NCBI GenBank assembly: GCA_035532755.1
Contig: DATKQI010000120.1
Location: 1-10,232 of the forward strand
From: DATKQI01 sp035532755
GTDB taxonomy: Bacteria > Pseudomonadota > Alphaproteobacteria > Acetobacterales > Acetobacteraceae
DNA length: 10,232 nt
Direction of reading: 5' to 3'
Positions 1 through 6,337 of this stretch are shown here, piece after piece; the first letter of the stretch is position 1, and each line of letters begins with the position of its first letter. A program made the translations under genes and the position numbers. Below the pieces are notes generated by a model, which saw only the letters and a list, made by a program, of their open reading frames with translations, was not told the origin of the DNA and did no database searches.

Positions 1-2
1 GC

Positions 3-2021
3 ATGAAACAGACCCTCGCCCGGCTTCTCGCCCGCCCCCTCGCCCGCGCCGCCCGCCAGGGGCTGAAACTGGCCGGCCATGGCGGCACCAGCCTGCCCGG
101 CCGGATCGCGCTCGCCTTCGATCCCGCGTTCATCGCCCGCGCGCGGCGCTTTCCGAGACGTGTCGTCGTGACCGGCACCAACGGCAAGACCTCCACCGTC
201 TCGCTCATCACCCTGCTGCTGCGCAGTGCGGGGCTCTCCGTCGTATCGAACATGGAGGGGGCGAACATGCGCCAGGGGCTCGCCGCCGCGCTGCTTGCCC
301 CACCGGCCGAGGCGCTGGTGATGGAGGTGGACGAGTTCACCCTGCCCGAGACGGCGCGCGCGCTCGATCCGCAGCTTGTCGTCGTCACCGGCCTGTTCCG
401 CGACCAGCTCGACCGCTACGGCGAGGTGGCGGTGGTGCGGGACACGTTGCAGCGGGCGATCGACACCGTGCCGGAAGCCACCATCCTGCTGAACGGGGAT
501 GATCCGCTTACCGCCAGCCTGCGCGCGGCGCGGCGGCGGTTCTTCCGGTTGACGCAGGCGGCGCTGGATGTGCCGGGGGATTGCGCCGGCTGCCCGCAAT
601 GCGGCGCGCCGCTGTCCTACCGCTCGCGCACCTATGCCCAGCTTGGCGAGTTCGAATGCCCCGCCTGCGGTTTCGCGGCCCCCGAGGCGGATGCGCGCGG
701 CGTGGTGTTGCCCGAGGCGTTCGTGTTCAACGGCACCGCGTTGCCGCCGCTGCCGGTGCATCTGCATCCGTACAGCGTGCTGGCGAGCCTCGCCGCCGTG
801 GATGCGCTCGGCCTGCCGGCGCGGATCGCGGCCTGGCCGGCCCCGATACTCGGGCGGGGCGGCAGCGTGACGATGGCGAGGCGCAAGGTCACGGTGGTGC
901 TGGGCAAGAACCCGGCGTCGGTGAGCTGGAACCTCGCCCAGCATCCGGGGGATGCGCATCTGTTCCTCGTCAACAACCGCGCCGCGGACGGGCGGGACGT
1001 TTCCTGGCTGTGGGATGTGAACCTCGCCCCGGTAAGCCGCGCGGTAGCGACCGGGGAGCGGGCGCTGGAGATGCTGACGCGGCTGCGCTACGAACCGCAG
1101 ATCGCGCAGGCAAGCGCCTATCCGAAGCCGGAGGAGGCCTTCGCGGCCGCCCTGCGCGAAACGCCGGAGGGCGGCCATCTGGTGGTGGTGGCAACCTACA
1201 CGCAGTTGCCGGCCGCGCTGGCGTTGACCGATACGGCGCGCAGACCCACGGCCGTTCCAGCCGCCGTTGCGCCGGAGGCCGTCGCCCAGCCGCGCGCCCC
1301 GCTGGCCCGCCGGCCGCACCATGTGCGCATCGCCCTGCTGTTCCCCGAACAGCTCGGCACCTACGGCGATTCGGGCAATGCTGTGGTGCTGCAGAAACGG
1401 CTGCAATGGCGCGGGATAGAGGCAAGCATCGATCGCATCGGCCTGTCCGACGTTCTGTCCGCCGATGCCGATATCCTGCTGCTGGGCGGCGGCGAGGATC
1501 GCGGCCAGCGCCTCGCGCTCGCGTCCATGCGGGCGATGCAGCCCATGCTGAAGGCGATGGCGGAGGATGGCGTGCCGGCGCTGCTGGTCTGCGGCGGGCT
1601 GCAGCCCTATGGCGAATCGCTGACTCTGGAGGGCGTGGAACACGAAGGCCTCGGCATCCTGCCGATCGTCACGCGGCCGGGGAAGCCGCGGCTGGTCGGG
1701 AAGCTGTGCGTGAACAGCCCGCTCGTGCCGCACACGCTGGTGGGGTTCGAGAACCACGGCGGCCACACCACGCTGCTGGGCGGAACGCGGCTGGGCGAGG
1801 TGGTGAGCGGCAATGGCAACGCTGCCACCGGCAGCCAGGGCGAGGGCATCCTGCTGCACCGGACGATCGGCACCTATCTGCACGGCCCGGTGCTGGCCCG
1901 CAATCCGGCCCTTGCCGACGTGATGCTGGGATGGGTGGCGGAGCGGCACGGCTGGGGCGCGCTCGATCCGCTGGAGGATGCGATGGAGGCCCGCGCGGCG
2001 CGCGCGCTCTGCGCGGGCTGA
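3..2021 (+). CDS. murT/gatD: MurT-GatD fusion: putative peptidoglycan-precursor amidating enzyme
   Basis: The N-terminal part (about residues 30-410 of 672) is MurT-like. It has a Mur-ligase ATP loop GTNGKTS at 58-64, a Cys4 zinc ribbon (C197/C200 and C219/C222, with an extra C194), and a DUF1727-like C-terminal domain containing SWLWDVN near 334-340. An Ala/Pro-rich linker (about 411-438) leads to a CobB/CobQ-type glutamine amidotransferase. That domain has GTYGDSGN near 452-459, a nucleophile elbow VCGG with C530, and a catalytic His candidate H627 in GTYLHG. In Staphylococcus and Streptococcus, separate MurT and GatD proteins use glutamine and ATP to amidate the D-glutamate of lipid II; GatD frees ammonia and MurT activates the carboxylate. 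Here both are one chain, with every key motif present. The ATG at 3 fits the usual MurT N-terminus, but only two upstream bases are visible, so promoter and RBS are unknown. pdeM starts 3 bases after the stop. Family assignment is firm; the substrate in a Gram-negative host is inference. Confidence 0.9.
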   Translation: MKQTLARLLARPLARAARQGLKLAGHGGTSLPGRIALAFDPAFIARARRFPRRVVVTGTNGKTSTVSLITLLLRSAGLSVVSNMEGANMRQGLAAALLAPPAEALVMEVDEFTLPETARALDPQLVVVTGLFRDQLDRYGEVAVVRDTLQRAIDTVPEATILLNGDDPLTASLRAARRRFFRLTQAALDVPGDCAGCPQCGAPLSYRSRTYAQLGEFECPACGFAAPEADARGVVLPEAFVFNGTALPPLPVHLHPYSVLASLAAVDALGLPARIAAWPAPILGRGGSVTMARRKVTVVLGKNPASVSWNLAQHPGDAHLFLVNNRAADGRDVSWLWDVNLAPVSRAVATGERALEMLTRLRYEPQIAQASAYPKPEEAFAAALRETPEGGHLVVVATYTQLPAALALTDTARRPTAVPAAVAPEAVAQPRAPLARRPHHVRIALLFPEQLGTYGDSGNAVVLQKRLQWRGIEASIDRIGLSDVLSADADILLLGGGEDRGQRLALASMRAMQPMLKAMAEDGVPALLVCGGLQPYGESLTLEGVEHEGLGILPIVTRPGKPRLVGKLCVNSPLVPHTLVGFENHGGHTTLLGGTRLGEVVSGNGNAATGSQGEGILLHRTIGTYLHGPVLARNPALADVMLGWVAERHGWGALDPLEDAMEARAARALCAG

Positions 2022-2024
2022 CCC

Positions 2025-2738
2025 GTGGCTGCGGCCCCCCTGCATCTGGCCGGCGAGCGGCTGCTGCTCGACCCGGCGGGCGTGGTCTTCTGGCCGGCGC
2101 GGCGGATGCTGGTGGTGGCGGACCTGCATCTGGAAAAAGGCTCGTCCCTGGCCGCGCGCGGGCATCTGCTGCCGCCGTGGGACAGCCGGGCGAGCCTTGA
2201 TCGGCTCGCGCTGCTCCTGCGCCATTATCGGCCCGCGCAGGTGGTCGCCCTGGGCGACAGCTTCCACGACGCGAACGGCGCAGCCCGCCTGCCACCGGTG
2301 GACGCGAAGCACCTCGCGGCGATGGCGACCGCCGTCCCGTTCGTCTGGGTGCTGGGCAACCACGATCCCGCCCCGCCGGAGGGGCTGCCGGGCGAGGCTT
2401 GCGTGGAGTTTCCGGCCGGCCCCCTGATGTTCCGCCATGAAGCCACCGCGCGCAGGCCGGCGGAAACGGCCGAAATCTGCGGCCATCACCACCCGAAGGC
2501 CGCCATCGCCACGCGCGGGAAGTTCATCAGCCGCCCCTGCTTCGTGGCCGACGCGCAGCGGCTGATGCTGCCCGCCTTCGGCGCCTACACCGGCGGGCTG
2601 GACGTGCGGGACAAGGCGATCGCGGGGCTGTTCCCGCGCGGTGGCCGGGTATTCCTGCTGGGGCGGGAGCGGCTGTTCAGCTTCGCGCTCGGCCTCGCGC
2701 ACGCGCCCGGCGAACAGGAATTGCTCACGAATCCGTGA
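2025..2738 (+). CDS. pdeM: Ligase-associated DNA damage response endonuclease PdeM (metallophosphoesterase)
   Basis: This 237-residue calcineurin-like phosphoesterase has its metal-binding motifs in order: ADLHLEKG (32-39), GDSFHD (77-82), GNHD (111-114), H138 and GHHHP (153-157). The later PAFGAYTGG (183-191) is typical of the COG1407/PdeM family. PdeM proteins are usually encoded beside an ATP-dependent DNA ligase, an Lhr-type helicase and an exonuclease, in a set linked to DNA repair. None of those partners is in this window. The GTG start at 2025 lies 3 bases after the murT-gatD stop, which suggests translational coupling. The next in-frame candidate, an ATG at 2107, would cut just ahead of the first metal motif, so GTG is preferred. 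The TGA stop overlaps a TGATCC hexamer that may belong to the promoter of the next gene. The role in repair comes from family knowledge, not from this sequence. Confidence 0.88.
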   Translation: MAAAPLHLAGERLLLDPAGVVFWPARRMLVVADLHLEKGSSLAARGHLLPPWDSRASLDRLALLLRHYRPAQVVALGDSFHDANGAARLPPVDAKHLAAMATAVPFVWVLGNHDPAPPEGLPGEACVEFPAGPLMFRHEATARRPAETAEICGHHHPKAAIATRGKFISRPCFVADAQRLMLPAFGAYTGGLDVRDKAIAGLFPRGGRVFLLGRERLFSFALGLAHAPGEQELLTNP

Positions 2739-2767
2739 TCCGTCTCATTTTCGATGTCGTTCGTATA
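2736..2767 (+). promoter_or_regulatory. Possible ECF sigma (RpoE-ChrR type) promoter ahead of the photolyase operon
   Basis: TGATCC at 2736-2741 matches the -35 hexamer known for alphaproteobacterial RpoE-ChrR promoters, which drive photolyase and CFA-like genes in Rhodobacter. A CGTATA at 2762-2767 could serve as -10. The 20-base gap between them is longer than I recall for this sigma group, which weakens the match. The stretch is AT-richer than the flanking genes and is the only real gap upstream of the six-gene run. TGATCC also occurs inside genes (about 500, 6430, 8124 and 8873), so the hexamer alone proves little. Confidence 0.35.
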
Positions 2768-2785
2768 TCTTCATCGAGGGAGACG
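2741..2785. repeat. Imperfect inverted repeat overlapping promoter and ribosome-binding site
   Basis: CGTCTC (2741-2746) pairs with GAGACG (2780-2785), and inside it TCGATG (2751-2756) pairs with CATCGA (2772-2777). The two 6-bp arms are separated by a 4x2 internal loop and capped by a 15-nt loop. The right arm covers the photolyase Shine-Dalgarno region. No T-run follows, so a factor-independent terminator is unlikely. It could be an operator dyad, or an RNA fold that hides the RBS in transcripts reading through from pdeM. Confidence 0.5.
2776..2782 (+). promoter_or_regulatory. Ribosome-binding site that fixes the photolyase start
   Basis: GAGGGAG lies 9 bases before the ATG at 2792. It supports that ATG over the in-frame GTG at 2735, which would begin inside the pdeM stop codon and add 19 residues unlike any photolyase N-terminus. 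Confidence 0.7.
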
Positions 2786-2791
2786 AAAATC

Positions 2792-4242
2792 ATGCCTGCC
2801 GCGACAGCTTCGCCGGCGGCGCCGGTGTTGCTGTGGTTCCGCAACGATCTGCGGGTCGCCGACAATGCCGCGCTGATAGCCGCACTGAACACGGGCAGGC
2901 CCGTGCTGCCGGTATTCGTTCTGGATACCGCATCGGCCGGCCGGTGGGCGCCCGGTGGCGCCGCGCGGTGGTGGCTGCATCACAGCCTGGCGTCGCTCGG
3001 CGGCGAGTTGCGCGCGCGCGGCAGCACCCTGGTGCTGCGCCGCGGCCCGGCGGCGGAAGTGATTCCGGCCCTGGCGCGCGAAACCGGCGCGCATGCGGTG
3101 CATGCCGGCCGGTCCCATGAACCCTGGGCGCGGCGGCGCGACCAGGCGGTCGCGGCGGCATTGAAGGAACAGGGCATACGGCTGCACCGCCACCGCACGG
3201 TCCTGCTGTTCGACCCGGAGGCGATCCGCACCCGGGCGGGCGGGTCGTTCGGCGTATACACCCCGTTCTCCCGCGCCTGCTTCGCCCAGGCGGTGCCGCC
3301 GCCCTGCCCGGCGCCGATCCGCATTCCATGCCCCGCGCTCCCTGCCTCCGACAGATTGGAGCAGTGGCGGCTGCTGCCGGCGTATCCGGATTGGGCGGGT
3401 GGGCTGCGGGAAGCATGGCTGCCCGGAGCCGCGGGCGCCGCAAAGCGGCTGGCGCGCTTCATGGACCACGCGCTTCCCTGCTATGGGTCCGGGCGTGACC
3501 GGCCGGGCGAAGACGGCACGTCCATGCTCTCGCCGCACCTTCATTGGGGCGAGGTTTCGCCGGCGCAGGTCTGGCACGCCGCCGAGGCGGCAGCCGGCTG
3601 CGTGGCGGCGCTGCAGACCTTCCTGAAGGAACTTCTGTGGCGGGAGTTTTCGGCCCACCTGCTCTGGCATCACCCCGATCTGCCGACGGTGCCGCTGCGG
3701 CCGGAATTCGCGCGGTTTCCCTGGGCGGAGGATGCGCGGGCCTGCACGCGTGGCAGCGCGGGCAGACTGGCGTGCCGATCGTCGATGCGGGAATGCGCCA
3801 GCTCTGGCGCACCGGCTGGATGCACAACCGGGTGCGGATGATCGTCGCCTCGTTCCTGGTGAAACATCTGCTGCAACCCTGGCAGCGGGGGGAGGCATGG
3901 TTCTGGGACACGCTGGTGGACGCGGACCTCGCTTCCAACAGCGCGAGCTGGCAGTGGGTGGCCGGATGCGGGGCCGATGCCGCGCCCTTCTTCCGCGTGT
4001 TCAACCCGGTGCTGCAAGGCCGGAAGTTCGATGCAGCCGGCACTTATGTCCGCCGCCACGTGCCGGAACTCGCCCGGCTCGATGCGACGCATATCCACGC
4101 CCCGTGGGAAGCGCCGGCGACAGCATTGGAAGCGGCCGGGGTGCGGCTCGGGAGCACCTATCCGCACCCGCTCATCGATCTCGCGCACGGACGCGCCCGC
4201 GCGCTCGCCGCCTTCGCCGCGATCGGGAAATCGGCCGCATGA
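2792..4242 (+). pseudogene. phrB: Class I CPD photolyase (PhrB type), interrupted by a one-base frameshift
   Basis: This encodes a light-dependent FAD enzyme that reverses UV-induced cyclobutane pyrimidine dimers. The N-terminal antenna domain begins VLLWFRNDLRV (about residues 12-22). The FAD domain starts around Y231 (YGSGRD), with TSMLSP at 243-248 and WREF at 283-286. After FPWAEDA the frame breaks at 3734-3739. Frame 1 then continues with GLHAWQRGQTG, TGWMHNR, SASWQWVAG and FNPVLQGRKFD, and stops at 4242. Restoring one base gives 483 residues, a normal family length, and the expected ten-residue step from the W306-equivalent Trp to the next conserved Trp. Equivalents of the E. coli electron-transfer tryptophans W306, W359 and W382 and of the flavin-contacting N378 are all encoded. 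Read literally, translation stops at 3841 after 349 residues and loses most of the FAD pocket. Either the gene is inactive or the base is a sequencing or assembly error. The 3' end overlaps the next gene by ATGA. Confidence 0.9.
3734..3739 (+). other. Frameshift site in the photolyase gene (one missing base)
   Basis: The bases here read GCGCGG. Upstream codons are in the frame of the 2792 start; homologous sequence downstream is in the next frame. Adding one G after 3736 gives GAT GCG GCG GGC CTG CAC (D-A-A-G-L-H), which joins the two halves with family-like sequence and spacing. Loss of one base in a short GC-only repeat is a common mutation and a common sequencing error. Confidence 0.85.
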
Positions 4243-5546
4243 CGGGGCCGCGCCTGCGCATCTGCGTGATCGGCGCCGGCATTTCCGGCCTGTCCTGCGC
4301 CTGGATGCTGCGCCGGGCGCATGAGGTGACGCTGTTCGAGGCCGAGGCGCGGGCCGGCGGGCACGCGGATACGCAGCTCGTGGAACTCGGCGGCCGGCCG
4401 GTTGCGGTGGATACCGGGTTCATCGTGTACAATACGCTGAACTACCCGAACCTCACCGCGCTGTTCGATCTGCTCGGCGTGGCCACGCATGGGTCCGAGA
4501 TGTCCTTCGGCGTGTCGATCGGGGGCGGGCGGCTGGAATACGGCGGCGGCAGCCTGGGCCAGTTGTTCGCCCAGGGCAGCAACGCGCTGCGGCCGCGCTT
4601 CTGGGGCATGGTCCGCGATATCCTGCGCTTCTATCGGGAAGCGCCCGCCCTGCTTGACGGGACATCCGACGACAGCATGGGGGAATGGCTCGGCCGGGGC
4701 GGCTACGGGCGCAGTTTCGTCCATGATCATATCCTGCCGATGGGCGCGGCGATCTGGTCCACCCCGGTGGATGAGATGCGGCACTTCCCGGCGCGCCATT
4801 TCGCCCGCTTCTTCCACAACCACGGGCTGCTGCGGCTGACCGACCGGCCGCAATGGCGCACGGTCACGGGCGGATCGCGCATGTATGTCGCGCGCATGCT
4901 GCGGGATGTGCACGCGCGCCTGCACTGCCCGGTGCGCGGCGTGCGGCGGACGGCCAATGGCGTGGTGCTGCATCTGGCCGATGGCGGGGCCGAACGGTTC
5001 GATCAGGTGGTGCTCGCCTGCCATGCCGACCAGGCGCTGGCGCTGATCGCGGAACCCACCGGCGCGGAAACGGCAGTGCTGGGAGCGATTCGTGGCCAGG
5101 ACAACACCGCCGTGCTGCACACCGATCGTACGCTGATGCCGCGACGGCGCGGCGTGTGGTCTGCCTGGAATTATCTCGCGCAGGGCGGCGCGGACGATCA
5201 GGCGCGACAGGTGAGCGTGACGTACTGGATGAACCGGCTGCAGGGGCTGGACACGCCGGAACCGCTGTTCGTCAGCCTCAACCCGCTGCACCCGCCCGAT
5301 CCGGCCCGGGTGCTGGCAACGCGCCCCTATCGCCATCCGCGGTTCGATGCCGCCGCGATGGCCGCCCAGGAACGGCTGCCCGGGATCCAGGGGCAGGACA
5401 GGCTCTGGTTCGCCGGCGCCTGGACCGGCTGGGGATTTCATGAGGATGGCATCGCCTCCGCCGTGCGCATCGCCACCGCGCTGGGCGCAGCGCCTGCCTG
5501 GTGCGCCCAGGCGCGTGCCGCCTCGCCAACCCTGGAGGCGGCATGA
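4239..5546 (+). CDS. FAD/NAD-binding amine-oxidase-like oxidoreductase (COG2907)
   Basis: This 435-residue flavoprotein opens with a Rossmann dinucleotide-binding motif: GAGISG at 12-17, an acidic residue at the end of the second strand (E34), then ARAGGH. It closes with the C-terminal FAD segment WFAGAWTGWGFHEDG (about 390-404). DTGFIVYN in the first fifth of the protein and STPVDEMRHFPARH in the middle are typical of the COG2907 'predicted NAD/FAD-binding' family rather than of characterised monoamine oxidases. The family normally sits next to photolyase, DUF1365 and CFA-like genes, as here. In that setting a role in modifying or desaturating phospholipid acyl chains has been proposed, and enzymes of such clusters (UfaD/UfaM/UfaO) make furan fatty acids. 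I cannot say which Ufa protein, if any, this matches. The ATG at 4239 overlaps the photolyase stop as ATGA and leaves only a short lead before the Rossmann fold. No signal peptide or membrane span is evident. Confidence 0.88.
   Translation: MTGPRLRICVIGAGISGLSCAWMLRRAHEVTLFEAEARAGGHADTQLVELGGRPVAVDTGFIVYNTLNYPNLTALFDLLGVATHGSEMSFGVSIGGGRLEYGGGSLGQLFAQGSNALRPRFWGMVRDILRFYREAPALLDGTSDDSMGEWLGRGGYGRSFVHDHILPMGAAIWSTPVDEMRHFPARHFARFFHNHGLLRLTDRPQWRTVTGGSRMYVARMLRDVHARLHCPVRGVRRTANGVVLHLADGGAERFDQVVLACHADQALALIAEPTGAETAVLGAIRGQDNTAVLHTDRTLMPRRRGVWSAWNYLAQGGADDQARQVSVTYWMNRLQGLDTPEPLFVSLNPLHPPDPARVLATRPYRHPRFDAAAMAAQERLPGIQGQDRLWFAGAWTGWGFHEDGIASAVRIATALGAAPAWCAQARAASPTLEAA
5534..5538 (+). promoter_or_regulatory. 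Ribosome-binding site that fixes the DUF1365 start
   Basis: GGAGG lies 4 bases before the ATG at 5543, inside the end of the FAD gene. It supports that start, as does the ATGA overlap, over the in-frame ATG at 5501. Confidence 0.6.
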
Positions 5547-6337
5547 CCGCCCCTCCCGCCCTGCTGTACGCCGGCCGCGTGATGCACGTGCGGCACACGC
5601 CGTTCCGCCATCGGTTCGCCTATCGCATCTGGATGCTCTGCGTCGATCTCGACCGCATCGACGAGGCCGCGGGGGCAAGCCGGTTGTTCCGCCACAACCG
5701 CCGCGGCATCGTCTCCCTGCAAGACTCCGATCACGGGCCGCGCGACGGCGGCGCGCTGCGGCCGTGGGTGGAGCGGGCGCTGGCGGATGCGGGGTTGCCC
5801 GCGTGCGGCGCGCGCATCCGCTTCATGTTCATCCCCCGCGTGCTCGGCTACGCGTTCAACCCGATCGCGTTCTTCTTCTGCTACGACGCCGCGGGCCGGC
5901 TGGGGGCGGTGCTGCACCAGGTGAAGAACACTTTCGGCGGCCAGATCGGCTACCTGCTGCCGGTGGCGGATGCGCCGGGCCCGGTGCGGCAGGAAGCCGC
6001 CAAGCACCTGCACGTCTCTCCCTTCTTCGACATGGCGGGCGGCTATCGCTTCACCTTCACCGGCCCGGGCGAGGCGGAAGGCGACCGTTTCGCCCTGTCG
6101 ATCCGCTATGGCGCCGAGGTCCCGCGGATGACGGCGACGATGGCGCTGACCGCGCGGCCGATGCGGGACGGGGTGCTGTCCCGGCTGCTGCTGGCGATGC
6201 CGCTGATGCCGATGAAGGTGGTCGCGGCGATCCATTGGCATGCCCTGCGCGTATGGATGGGTGGGGCCCGCTACCAGCCCGTGCCGCCAGCGCCCGTCAA
6301 AGCCGTGATTTCCGGAGGCCCGCATGAACCTGCATGA
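5543..6337 (+). CDS. DUF1365 family protein (COG3496)
   Basis: This 264-residue protein has the hallmarks of DUF1365: HTPFRHRFAYR near 18-28, a core IPRVLGYAFNPIAFFFCYD (97-115), VKNTFGGQIGY (127-137), and KHLHVSPFFDMAGGYRF (154-170). The C-terminal third has a hydrophobic patch (LLLAMPLMPMKVV) and IHWHALRVWMGG. No enzymatic activity is established for the family as far as I know. It is almost always encoded between a COG2907 flavoprotein and a CFA-like methyltransferase, so it probably acts in the same lipid-modifying pathway; that is inference from context. The start at 5543 overlaps the upstream stop (ATGA), and the last 14 bases overlap the methyltransferase gene. The hydrophobic patch may allow peripheral membrane contact, but I see no clear transmembrane helix or signal peptide. 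Confidence 0.87.
   Translation: MTAPPALLYAGRVMHVRHTPFRHRFAYRIWMLCVDLDRIDEAAGASRLFRHNRRGIVSLQDSDHGPRDGGALRPWVERALADAGLPACGARIRFMFIPRVLGYAFNPIAFFFCYDAAGRLGAVLHQVKNTFGGQIGYLLPVADAPGPVRQEAAKHLHVSPFFDMAGGYRFTFTGPGEAEGDRFALSIRYGAEVPRMTATMALTARPMRDGVLSRLLLAMPLMPMKVVAAIHWHALRVWMGGARYQPVPPAPVKAVISGGPHEPA
6314..6318 (+). promoter_or_regulatory. Ribosome-binding site of the CFA-like methyltransferase gene
   Basis: GGAGG lies 5 bases before the ATG at 6324, within the last codons of the DUF1365 gene. It supports the 14-base overlap between the two genes. Confidence 0.6.

Noticed and set aside
2735..2791. Earlier GTG start for the photolyase at 2735
   Set aside because: It overlaps the pdeM stop, lacks an RBS and adds 19 residues not seen in photolyases, whereas the ATG at 2792 has a good GAGGGAG at proper distance.
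2741..2791. Rho-independent terminator after pdeM
   Set aside because: The dyad has an internal loop and a 15-nt terminal loop and is followed by AAAATC rather than a T-run.
3722..3745. Programmed ribosomal frameshift as an explanation of the photolyase break
   Set aside because: No slippery heptamer or downstream pseudoknot is apparent, and photolyases are not known to use recoding. A deletion or sequencing error is simpler.
4158..5678. Long open frame on the minus strand opposite the FAD and DUF1365 genes
   Set aside because: It lies opposite genes with clear family motifs, its product is rich in Arg, Ala and His without recognisable domains, and long antisense frames are expected at this GC content.
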